Assembly (NCBI GenBank): GCA_937950605.1
Contig: CALFDA010000043.1
Coordinates: forward strand, 1 to 20,516
Reading direction: 5' to 3'
From: an uncultured PS1 clade bacterium
Lineage (GTDB): Bacteria > Pseudomonadota > Gammaproteobacteria > PS1 > Pseudothioglobaceae
Length of the DNA stretch: 20,516 bases
Each line of letters starts with the position of its first letter. Position 1 is the stretch's first letter. The notes beneath the pieces are model-generated. The model worked only from the letters and a program-made list of their open reading frames with translations, ran no database searches and was not told the origin of the DNA. This document shows positions 14,077 through 20,516 of this stretch, in pieces. The position numbers and the translations under genes were made by a program.

Positions 14077-14611
14077 TAATAAATGTGCCTTTATAATGCT
14101 TAAGTTCGTTGATAGAACCACGAATATCAGCTAGTGCTAAGTGCGCTGATTCGCTTTTGCGTGTCATTGTTGCACGAGGATTCCAACGTATTGCTAATTC
14201 TTTGAGTGTGCTAACATCAATATGACGATAGTGAAAAAATTGCTCTAGTTTCGGCATGTAGTTGTAAAGAAATCTTCTATCTTGACAAACAGTATTGCCA
14301 CACATTGGCGAGGCATTTGGGTTGACATATCCTTGCAAAAAATTTAGGGTTTGTTGCTCTGCTTGTTGCATCGAGACGTTGCTATCTTTCACGCGTTGGA
14401 CTAAACCAGAATTAGTGTGATGTTTGGTATTCCATTCGTCCATGTCCGCTAAAATATTATTATCATGATAGATGGCAAGTGATGGACCTTCTGCCAAAAT
14501 ATTTAAGTTTTTATCAGTTACAATGGTGGCGATTTCAATAATAGTGTCTTGCTCGGGCAATAACCCTGTCATCTCCAAATCAATCCAAATTAAATTAGTG
14601 TCTTTGTTCAT
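14069..14611 (-). CDS. orn: Oligoribonuclease
   Basis: Orn degrades the 2- to 5-nt RNA fragments left by other exonucleases and also clears pGpG, the product of cyclic-di-GMP breakdown. The 180-residue length is exactly that of the family. It has the DEDDh exonuclease motifs: IWIDLEMTGL (D11, E13) at the N-terminus, MCGNTVCQDRRFLYNYMP in the middle, and the C-terminal ESAHLALADIRGSI, which contains the catalytic His and last Asp. It starts 11 bp after the trpD stop codon with no strong ribosome-binding site, and its end overlaps the ispE start by 8 bp, so translation of the block is probably coupled. Confidence 0.97.
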   Translation of the reverse strand: MNKDTNLIWIDLEMTGLLPEQDTIIEIATIVTDKNLNILAEGPSLAIYHDNNILADMDEWNTKHHTNSGLVQRVKDSNVSMQQAEQQTLNFLQGYVNPNASPMCGNTVCQDRRFLYNYMPKLEQFFHYRHIDVSTLKELAIRWNPRATMTRKSESAHLALADIRGSINELKHYKGTFINV

Positions 14612-14622
14612 ATATTATTTTT

Positions 14623-15642
14623 TTAACAGCCCGTTGATTCGCGTACGAAATCGTCAAGTTTTTGATGAGCAGAGCCATTGTTTAAAATCTGTATGGCTTT
14701 ATCAATCCCCGCTTGTAGGGAATTGGCAACACCCGATATGTAAATTGCAGCACCAGCATTTAGTGCAACAATGTCTTTAGCTGCACCAGCTTCCCCATCT
14801 AATGCTTCTTGAATAAGTGCTAATGAGGCATTAGCATCTTGTGCTTTAATATCATCTAAATTACCAAGTGATAAGCCAAATTCTATTGGGTTGATAGTGT
14901 AGGTGCTTATTTTGTTGTCTTTGAGTTCGGCGACATAAGTGTCATCGGCAATTGAGATTTCATCAAGACCATCTTTAGAATGCACCACCATCACATGCTT
15001 AGAACCTAATTTTTGCAGTACGTTAGCAATTGGCTCAACCAAATTTTTGTCATAAACTCCCACTATTTGATGAGGTGCTTTTGCAGGATTAGTTAGTGGA
15101 CCTAAGACATTAAAAATAGTGCGTGTCGCTAAAGCTTTTCTTGCGCTAATGGCGTGTTTCATAGCACTGTGATGTGCAGGCGCAAACATAAAACCAACGC
15201 CAATTTTTTCCACACATTTGCCGATGGCTTCTGGTGTCATGTTTAAATTAACGCCTGCCATTTCCAAAACATCAGCACTGCCTGATTTTGATGAAATAGA
15301 GCGATTTCCGTGCTTAGCAACTTGTGCCCCTGCGGCTGCTGCAACAAATGCGCAAGCAGTTGAGATATTAAATAACCCTAGATTATCGCCCCCTGTGCCA
15401 CAGGTGTCGACCAAATGTCTAGTTTTGTTAATTGTAACTTTTGATGCCAATGAGCGCATTACTTTTGCAGCCGCTGTAATCTCAGCAACTGTTTCGCCTT
15501 TGATGGACAAAGCCACTAAAAAACCGCCGATTTGTGCGTCTTCGGTCTTCCCTGTCATAATATCACTCATTACCAAATGCATTTGTTCTTCGGTTAAATC
15601 TTTTCCTGTAATGAGGATTTTTATTGCTTTTTGTATATTCAT
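14623..15642 (-). CDS. trpD: Anthranilate phosphoribosyltransferase
   Basis: TrpD transfers the phosphoribosyl group of PRPP to anthranilate in tryptophan synthesis. The 339-residue protein has the normal length. DTCGTGGDNLGLFNIST (residues 79-95) is the PRPP-binding glycine-rich loop, KHGNRSISSKSGSADVLE (110-127) is the second signature, and the VFNVLGPLTNPA-like IFNVLGPLTNPA block lies near residue 178. Its ATG overlaps the stop codon of pepP as ATGA (15639-15642), so the two are translationally coupled. It has no other trp gene beside it in the window, which means the trp pathway is dispersed in this genome. It is not a TrpG-TrpD fusion. Confidence 0.97.
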   Translation of the reverse strand: MNIQKAIKILITGKDLTEEQMHLVMSDIMTGKTEDAQIGGFLVALSIKGETVAEITAAAKVMRSLASKVTINKTRHLVDTCGTGGDNLGLFNISTACAFVAAAAGAQVAKHGNRSISSKSGSADVLEMAGVNLNMTPEAIGKCVEKIGVGFMFAPAHHSAMKHAISARKALATRTIFNVLGPLTNPAKAPHQIVGVYDKNLVEPIANVLQKLGSKHVMVVHSKDGLDEISIADDTYVAELKDNKISTYTINPIEFGLSLGNLDDIKAQDANASLALIQEALDGEAGAAKDIVALNAGAAIYISGVANSLQAGIDKAIQILNNGSAHQKLDDFVRESTGC

Positions 15643-16862
15643 TTTTTTCGCATTAGTGTTTCTATATCGTTAATGTTTTTGACTAAATTTTTAGTTAAGA
15701 CCCGATTGCCATTTTCAGTTACTAAGACATTGTCCTCAATCCTGATGCCGATACCCCAATATTGAGCATCAATTTTATCAGTTCTACGAATATAAATGCC
15801 GGGTTCTACTGTGGTTATCATGCCCGCTTCATATTGACGAACTTGCTCATCTTGTTGATAGTTGCCAACGTCATGTACATCCATTCCCAGCCAATGTCCA
15901 GTGCCATGCATGTAAAACTGTGATAAATCACCATTTATTTGCAAAATACCTAAATCAATCAGCCCTTGTCTTATGATTTGCATAGCAACTTGATGGGGTT
16001 TTGTTACAAGCGTACTAGGCTTAATGCAATCAATTGCGCTGAGTTGTGCATCTAATACAATTTGATAAATTTGTCGCTGTGCCTTGCTAAATTTGCCATT
16101 GATTGGAAAAGTGCGGGTAATATCCGAGGCGTAACCTTCAATTTCACAACCTGCGTCAATAAGCACTAAATCGCCATCATTTAGTGTTTGATTATTATTA
16201 ACATAATGCAATGTGCAAGCGTTTTTGCCACCAGCTACAATCGGCATATAGGCATGTTCGGCATTGTTTTTCCTAAAATTTGCATCAAAAATACTAACTA
16301 ACTCATATTCAAACAAACCTGGTTTGGTTTTTTGCATGGCAATCTGGTGTGCAAGCACAGAAATATCTGCCGATTTTTGCATTAATTTAATTTCATACTT
16401 GTCTTTGTGTAGGCGCATTTCATGTAGGTATTTTGCCAGTGATTGCGTTGGAGTATCTTTTAAACATTTAATGATTTCATCATCTAAAGCGCAGGACTTG
16501 AAATCATAATACACCGTGGTTGCGTCTTTGATAAGTAGAGGTAGTCGTGCTTTTAGGGTGTTGATAGGATATGCTTGGTCTGTGCCTAATATTTTTGCTG
16601 CATCATTAACACCTAGGCATTCACCATTCCAAATCTCATGCATGCGGTTTTTTTCTTGTAGAAACATTATGTAACACTCTTTTGTAAAAACTGCAATTGC
16701 TTGGGGTTCTGTAAAACCAGTCAGATACCAAAAATCGCTATGTGGACGAAAAGGATAATGCACATCGCCATTACGCAACTGCTTTGGGTTAGTGCTTACA
16801 ATCACCAAAGCACCATCATCAAGTTGGCTTAGTAATTTATTTTGTCTGTTTTTGTATACCAT
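15639..16862 (-). CDS. pepP: Xaa-Pro aminopeptidase (aminopeptidase P)
   Basis: A cytosolic dimanganese peptidase that removes an N-terminal residue when proline is second. The 407-residue protein has the AMP_N domain first (HYPFRPHSDFWYLTGFTEP near residue 35) and the pita-bread catalytic domain after residue 155. The five metal ligands are visible: D236 in LIDAGC, D247 in YASDITRTF, H323 in GTGHWLG, E353 in TVEPGIY and E376 in GIRIEDNV. I start it at ATG 16862 (MVYKNRQNKLL), which matches the family start; an in-frame TTG at 16895 extends into the upstream 61-bp repeat. It is the first gene of a pepP-trpD-orn-ispE-tRNA-Gln unit. No ubiH follows it, unlike in E. coli. Confidence 0.94.
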   Translation of the reverse strand: MVYKNRQNKLLSQLDDGALVIVSTNPKQLRNGDVHYPFRPHSDFWYLTGFTEPQAIAVFTKECYIMFLQEKNRMHEIWNGECLGVNDAAKILGTDQAYPINTLKARLPLLIKDATTVYYDFKSCALDDEIIKCLKDTPTQSLAKYLHEMRLHKDKYEIKLMQKSADISVLAHQIAMQKTKPGLFEYELVSIFDANFRKNNAEHAYMPIVAGGKNACTLHYVNNNQTLNDGDLVLIDAGCEIEGYASDITRTFPINGKFSKAQRQIYQIVLDAQLSAIDCIKPSTLVTKPHQVAMQIIRQGLIDLGILQINGDLSQFYMHGTGHWLGMDVHDVGNYQQDEQVRQYEAGMITTVEPGIYIRRTDKIDAQYWGIGIRIEDNVLVTENGNRVLTKNLVKNINDIETLMRKK

Positions 16863-16895
16863 TTTCAATGACTTAGTTGTAAACTCTAAACTCAA

Positions 16896-16956
16896 TTTTT
16901 GTCGGCGAATAATACCTGATTCAAAGGCTGTTTGCGCTATTTGATAATTTGAGTTT
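16896..16956 (-). repeat. 61-bp leader repeat, copy B (upstream of pepP)
   Basis: This is the partner of 2600-2660, in the same orientation and also just ahead of a minus-strand gene. Copy B ends 33 bp before the pepP ATG and is in frame with pepP, but no ATG, GTG or TTG start exists in it after the upstream TAA. It would lie at the start of the transcript if the adjacent promoter is right. Confidence 0.55.
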
Positions 16957-16966
16957 TGACCTATTG

Positions 16967-16994
16967 CTTATATCCTTGTTAAGTAAAATGACAT
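16967..16994 (-). promoter_or_regulatory. Candidate promoter of the pepP operon
   Basis: On the minus strand ATGTCA (plus tgacat, 16989-16994) and TATAAG (plus cttata, 16967-16972) are separated by 16 bp, about 105 bp upstream of the pepP ATG. Transcription would begin near 16960, at the edge of the 61-bp repeat. Confidence 0.35.
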
Positions 16995-17111
16995 TTGCTT
17001 GAATAAATTCAACTAATCGCTCGTGTTATATGTTTTGTGCAAAATCTAAAAAAAGATATATCTAATGAATGTTTATTTGGATTAAACAAGGGTAATTATT
17101 GAGTTGATAAT

Positions 17112-17132
17112 ATAAAATAGATGGTATTTTAT
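17112..17132. promoter_or_regulatory. AT-rich hairpin upstream of the DPPY methyltransferase
   Basis: ATAAAATA (17112-17119) and TATTTTAT (17125-17132) are perfect arms around GATGG, 73 bp upstream of the methyltransferase ATG. The rest of the 16995-17204 gap shows no gene. An operator or hairpin is possible, but chance is not excluded in such AT-rich DNA. Confidence 0.25.
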
Positions 17133-17204
17133 CCAGCGCATAAGACACATATAACGTATAAACGGTTGGTTTTATGATGCTTTAAGATTTTTAACGCTAA
17201 TAAC

Positions 17205-17966
17205 ATGTCAATATATGACACACCGCCTATTGTAGCGGCAGATTACAGAGATTTTTTAAGCAGTATTGAACAAGACTCTGTTGATTTGATACTCACAGAT
17301 CCTCCCTATGCAATTAGCCGTGAAACTGGTTTTTCTAGTGTTGGAAAAAATAGTGTTGCAAGGTTTGGCGTTTCTATGCATTTTGGCAAATGGGACAATC
17401 AAGAAATAGATCTTAAAGCTTTGGCGGAATTGTCAATGCGCTCCCTTAGAAAAGGTGGGACTATTATTGTTTTTTATGATTTATGGAAAATTACAAAATT
17501 AGCAGATGCCTTGACTGATGCAGGTTTTAAGCAATTACGCTTTATCGAGTGGGAAAAAACCAATCCTGTTCCGTTAAACAGTAAAAGAAATTATCTTACT
17601 AATAGTAGAGAGATAGCAGCATCTGCGGTGAAACACTCAAAACCGACATTTAATAGCGAATATGATAATGGCAAATATCTATATCCAATTCATAGAGAAA
17701 AAAGAATACACCCAACACAAAAACCATTAAAACTTTTAACAGATTTAGTATTGAAGCATTCAAATGTAGGTGATATGGTAGTCGACCCATTTAGTGGTAG
17801 CGGATCGACTGCTATAGCGTCTTTAAACAATGACAGATTATTTAAGGGTGCGGATATCGATATAAAATATGTGGGAAATTCGTTAAAAAGACTGGAGAGT
17901 ATAATGAGAGCAAAGAAACAAAGCAAAGAAACAAAGCAAAAGAGAGTTATTTATAGAACTTGCTAA
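17205..17966 (+). CDS. Type II N6-adenine DNA methyltransferase, beta class (DPPY)
   Basis: A 253-residue SAM-dependent methyltransferase. The catalytic motif LILTDPPYAIS (residues 28-38) has the DPPY form of N6-adenine enzymes. GGTIIVFYD (84-92), a basic middle section, HPTQKPLKLL (169-178, the usual motif X) and VVDPFSGSGSTAIAS (192-206, motif I) follow in beta-class order. The last 20 residues (MRAKKQSKETKQKRVIYRTC) are unlike the rest: they begin at a codon that has its own strong ribosome-binding site and run through a 13-bp tandem repeat before stopping. I read this tail as the start of the neighbouring restriction gene read in one frame. With one fewer repeat unit the methyltransferase would be fused in frame to the HNH nuclease. 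Enzyme motifs are intact, so modification should work. The recognition site is unknown. Confidence 0.9.
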   Translation: MSIYDTPPIVAADYRDFLSSIEQDSVDLILTDPPYAISRETGFSSVGKNSVARFGVSMHFGKWDNQEIDLKALAELSMRSLRKGGTIIVFYDLWKITKLADALTDAGFKQLRFIEWEKTNPVPLNSKRNYLTNSREIAASAVKHSKPTFNSEYDNGKYLYPIHREKRIHPTQKPLKLLTDLVLKHSNVGDMVVDPFSGSGSTAIASLNNDRLFKGADIDIKYVGNSLKRLESIMRAKKQSKETKQKRVIYRTC

Positions 17967-18510
17967 ACCTATTAAAGATGGTGTTTCCAGAGTTGTCCCA
18001 GTAACTGATTTTGTTGGAAAATATGAAAGGCTAAAAATGGGCAATGGTGGTGATTGGTGTCGTCATGATAGCAAGCTAGCTCAAGAATATAATGTAGTAA
18101 GAAATAAAGAAAAAGGCAGGATTGTATCAGTTCAATTAAATGGTTTTAATAAGAAACCTATAAAAAAGACAATCAAAGCGTCAATTGTCAAGAAAATCAA
18201 ACAAAAAAGATGTGTTATATTGCACACCTCAAATCCTGAAGTTGATCATAAAAATGGCAGGTTAGATGACCCTAAATCATTAAATACAAGCACCCAAACC
18301 ATGCAAGATTTTCAGCCATTATCCAAGGCGGCAAACGATGCAAAAAGACAACATTGTAAGAAATGTAGAAAAAGTGGCACTAGATTTGATGCAGCGAGTA
18401 TTGGATATCCTATGTCTTATTATGAGGGTGATGCCAAGCATCAAGGAACTTGCGTAGGTTGTTATTGGTATGACCCATTAGAGTTTAGAGCTAAACTTAA
18501 ATCTATTTGA
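17904..18510 (+). pseudogene. HNH restriction endonuclease, frame broken near its start
   Basis: The C-terminal part is open as MGNGGDWCRHDSK... from 18037 to 18510 (157 residues), but coding sequence clearly continues upstream in that frame (RELFIELAKPIKDGVSRVV...TDFVGKYERLK) to about 17941, with no start codon. A GGAGAG ribosome-binding site (17894-17899) and ATG 17904 lie just before, in the other frame. Between them is a 13-bp unit present twice (17910-17935). Removing one unit joins ATG 17904 to the downstream frame and gives a 197-residue protein. It carries the HNH site EVDHKNGRLDDP, then DFQPLSKAANDAKRQHCKKC, and a second CVGC pair, which fits a treble-clef zinc fold. It pairs with the adjacent methyltransferase. 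It is either inactivated or switched off in this copy. Confidence 0.75.
17910..17940 (+). repeat. 13-bp tandem repeat at the methyltransferase/nuclease junction
   Basis: The unit gcaaagaaacaaa occurs at 17910-17922 and 17923-17935, followed by a partial gcaaa (17936-17940). As 13 is not a multiple of three, each change in copy number changes the frame. One or four copies would restore the nuclease frame; two, as here, break it. Confidence 0.92.
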
Positions 18511-18633
18511 ATGCAAAACTAGCCTTTACTGTGGAATCTTTCAGTTATAAACCTAGAAACAATGAAAGTCCTATTTCTTTATTTATCTAAAGTTTGAGCA
18601 GATGTTTATCGAGCGGTTGTAATTAGGCAACTG

Positions 18634-20516
18634 TTATTTTTGAGTCCAGATATCGTCAATATCGTTTTTTAACTTTCGCTCCAATTTTTTAATTTCTTTC
18701 ATTTCCTTTTGAATATTTTTTTGCGTTACTATGATTTCCTTTTGTTTTTCTAATGGCGGAACTGGAATTTTAATATTTGCAAATTGTTTAAAAGAAACAC
18801 TAGGTCTAGCTGTCCCCTGCATAAGTGGTTTTACTATTTCTTTAAAAGAATCACTTTGAAAAATCTTAAGCAAAAAGTCAACATTAACTACATTTTCGTC
18901 ACAATTAAAAACATTGTATATAGGGCTGACTATAACAGAATAATGGAATCTATTAAAACCTATTGTTCCTATGTCAAGACCAGGAGGTCTATATCCAAAA
19001 TGTTTAGGCTTGATAACTTTATATTTTTCCCTAGAAGTCGAGGCTATACTTTTCTTAAAATATTCCTCTTGTCTTACAATTCCGCCCTTTAAACTTGAAA
19101 TTGTGCAAACTGGATATTGCTCCCAATCTTTACCAGCCAATATTTTTTCTTCAAAACAAATATCTTCCAACTTGAACATACTATATTTTGTTTTGTGTAT
19201 ATTGCTACTTTCTTTTTTCCATATAAAGCTATTTTTTTTAATATTTTCTACACTTAATATTGCAAAATCTAAATTTAAAATATCTTCTTTATCTATTTTA
19301 CTAAAATTTATATAATCTATTTTTTTCAAGTCATTTTGACTAATTTTTTTTCGCAACTTATCCAAAGAAAAACCATCATTTTTGACATCAAAATACCAAA
19401 TTCTATCTTTTGTCTTTTTGCTATGACAATCTGTAAAGTATAGAATGTTGGTTTTTGCTTTTGTGTATGGCTCAAATACACCTTGAGGCAAAGAAATAAT
19501 CGTTTTCAAGACAGCGTTGTCCATTAAAAACTTCCTTACATTTTCTGTTGCACTTTTACTTGTAGATAATAAACCGTCAGGGACAATAACAGCCATTCTG
19601 CCACCTTTTTTAACCGCTCTAAAACAATGCAATAAGCAAACACCATCACCGTTGTTTTTCGCTATTCCATTGTAATACAAATGACTTGTTTTTGTTTTTT
19701 GAGAGAAAGGCATATTTGTAATAACTATATCATATTTATTATCAATAGGATTTTCTAGGCTATCCAATTGCTTAACTCCGCTATGTCCATCTCCGTGTAG
19801 AATCATATTCATTTTAGCAAGCCTTGAATTTGCGGTTATTTCGCCACCAAAAATAGTTTTTTCTTTTAATATTTCTTTCTCTTTCTCTGTAGTGATAATT
19901 GTATTATCTTTGATGTGATTAAATGCTTGGGTTAAAAAACCACCAGTCCCACAAAAAGGGTCATAAATAGTCTCTTTAAATTTGGGATTCACTAAATTCA
20001 CAATCGTTTTAGTTATATGTCTTGGCGTAAAATACTCCCCTAAATCGTTATTTGTTGCTGTTGCTTGTTGCAAAAAATACTCAAAGGCATCGCCTTTTAT
20101 ATCTGTGTCAATCGTGGATAAAGTAAGTTTGTCTAATTTAGTGATAATTTCTCTTAGCGTATCAGGTTTTTTAATTTGTAATTCTGTAAAAACAGACACC
20201 CCATATTTTTGCTTCATATGTTCTAAAATCTGATTAACTGTATTGATTAAAATCTCATTATCAACTTCTTTAATACTATCCCAAATATTATCAGCTTTAT
20301 TTTCAGTATAAAGTTTTAAAAAAAGGATATTTGCAAATTCAGAAAGTCTTTCAATACCTGCTCTTAACCCTTCTCCTCTTAAAGTATTATTAAGACTTTT
20401 AAAAATAGTTATCAGCTCTTGTCTTGAGACTATAACGTCTTTAGGGATTGTATAAATTGAGTTTGTATTTTCTTCTAAAAATTTTAAAGATTCTTTTTGA
20501 CTTACAAGTTCATTGA
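18634..20516 (-). CDS. HsdM-type DNA methyltransferase with fused specificity domain (partial)
   Basis: The frame is open to the right edge of the window, so the N-terminus is missing; at least 626 residues are visible and the internal ATG at 20217 is not the start. The first 100 residues are helical (PKDVIVSRQELITIFKSL...GLRAGIERLSEFANILFLK), like the linker between an HsdR-type N-terminal nuclease domain and N6_Mtase in fused enzymes. Next come GEYFTPRHI, motif I YDPFCGTGGFL, a helical insert, and catalytic motif IV ITNMPFSQ, with NMPF where HsdM usually has NPPF. From about 340 residues before the stop it turns into an HsdS-like half: YPVCTISSLKGG, then GTARPSVSFKQFANIKIPVP and a terminal coiled coil. 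So methylation and target recognition sit in one chain, as in type IIG enzymes. Whether a nuclease domain is present lies outside the window. Confidence 0.88.
   Translation of the reverse strand, partial: NELVSQKESLKFLEENTNSIYTIPKDVIVSRQELITIFKSLNNTLRGEGLRAGIERLSEFANILFLKLYTENKADNIWDSIKEVDNEILINTVNQILEHMKQKYGVSVFTELQIKKPDTLREIITKLDKLTLSTIDTDIKGDAFEYFLQQATATNNDLGEYFTPRHITKTIVNLVNPKFKETIYDPFCGTGGFLTQAFNHIKDNTIITTEKEKEILKEKTIFGGEITANSRLAKMNMILHGDGHSGVKQLDSLENPIDNKYDIVITNMPFSQKTKTSHLYYNGIAKNNGDGVCLLHCFRAVKKGGRMAVIVPDGLLSTSKSATENVRKFLMDNAVLKTIISLPQGVFEPYTKAKTNILYFTDCHSKKTKDRIWYFDVKNDGFSLDKLRKKISQNDLKKIDYINFSKIDKEDILNLDFAILSVENIKKNSFIWKKESSNIHKTKYSMFKLEDICFEEKILAGKDWEQYPVCTISSLKGGIVRQEEYFKKSIASTSREKYKVIKPKHFGYRPPGLDIGTIGFNRFHYSVIVSPIYNVFNCDENVVNVDFLLKIFQSDSFKEIVKPLMQGTARPSVSFKQFANIKIPVPPLEKQKEIIVTQKNIQKEMKEIKKLERKLKNDIDDIWTQK

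Noticed and set aside
15218..15673. Plus-strand ORF of 151 codons opposite trpD
   Set aside because: It is the antisense shadow of the well-conserved trpD coding sequence and has no family features of its own.
17025..17155. GTTATATG and CATATAAC as possible ends of a small inverted-repeat element (MITE or att site)
   Set aside because: Only 8 bp match and no target duplication is visible; expected by chance in AT-rich DNA. The bases also do not fit the integron attC consensus.
18507..18590. 27-codon frame from a TTG overlapping the stop codon of the HNH gene
   Set aside because: The translation looks mildly protein-like, but there is no ribosome-binding site, no ATG and no recognisable motif, so chance is the simpler explanation.
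1..20516. CRISPR arrays, insertion sequences or rRNA genes
   Set aside because: No regularly spaced repeats, transposase motifs or rRNA-like sequence were seen on either strand.

Overview
The window reads as AT-rich chromosome of a sulfur-oxidising gammaproteobacterium. The gene set (a Tat-exported SoxB, a DUF4395 membrane protein behind it, hemD, metF, argG, and a pepP-trpD-orn-ispE-tRNA-Gln block) and the low GC content fit the SUP05/Thioglobus clade, possibly a thiotrophic invertebrate symbiont. This placement is inferred from gene content and composition; no database search was run.

Layout. 1-930: the 3' end of hemD and a small HTH/coiled-coil protein, converging on metF (minus). 1856-4393: three sugar-transferase-like genes, one on the minus strand and two GT25 family genes on the plus strand, probably acting on lipopolysaccharide or another surface glycan. 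4534-7186: soxB and a DUF4395 membrane protein. 7187-7933: no large gene, but it holds a well-supported 45-residue secreted His/Cys-rich protein on the minus strand and a Cys-containing ORF fragment on the plus strand. 7934-9431 (minus): an RDD membrane protein and a type II DNA methyltransferase, with a 21-codon ORF between them that looks like the start of a lost restriction gene. 9545-10744 (minus): argG, with an inverted repeat across its probable promoter. 11051-13073 (plus): a NERD-domain superfamily 1 helicase preceded by an overlapping ORF fragment. 13164-16862 (minus): tRNA-Gln, ispE, orn, trpD and pepP in a tight overlapping operon. 17205-18510 (plus): a DPPY adenine methyltransferase and an HNH restriction nuclease whose start region carries a 13-bp tandem duplication that breaks its frame. 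18634-20516 (minus): a large HsdM-type methyltransferase with a fused specificity domain, running off the window.

The genes fall into two classes. Housekeeping and energy genes are in ordinary operons. The gaps between them hold defence cargo: three DNA methyltransferases of different types, a nuclease-helicase, and two restriction genes that are broken or interrupted. The best candidates for something undescribed are the 13-bp repeat switch in the HNH restriction-modification locus, the NERD helicase with its overlapping upstream fragment, the tiny secreted His/Cys peptide, and a 61-bp sequence shared by the leaders of pepP and an unrelated glycosyltransferase.
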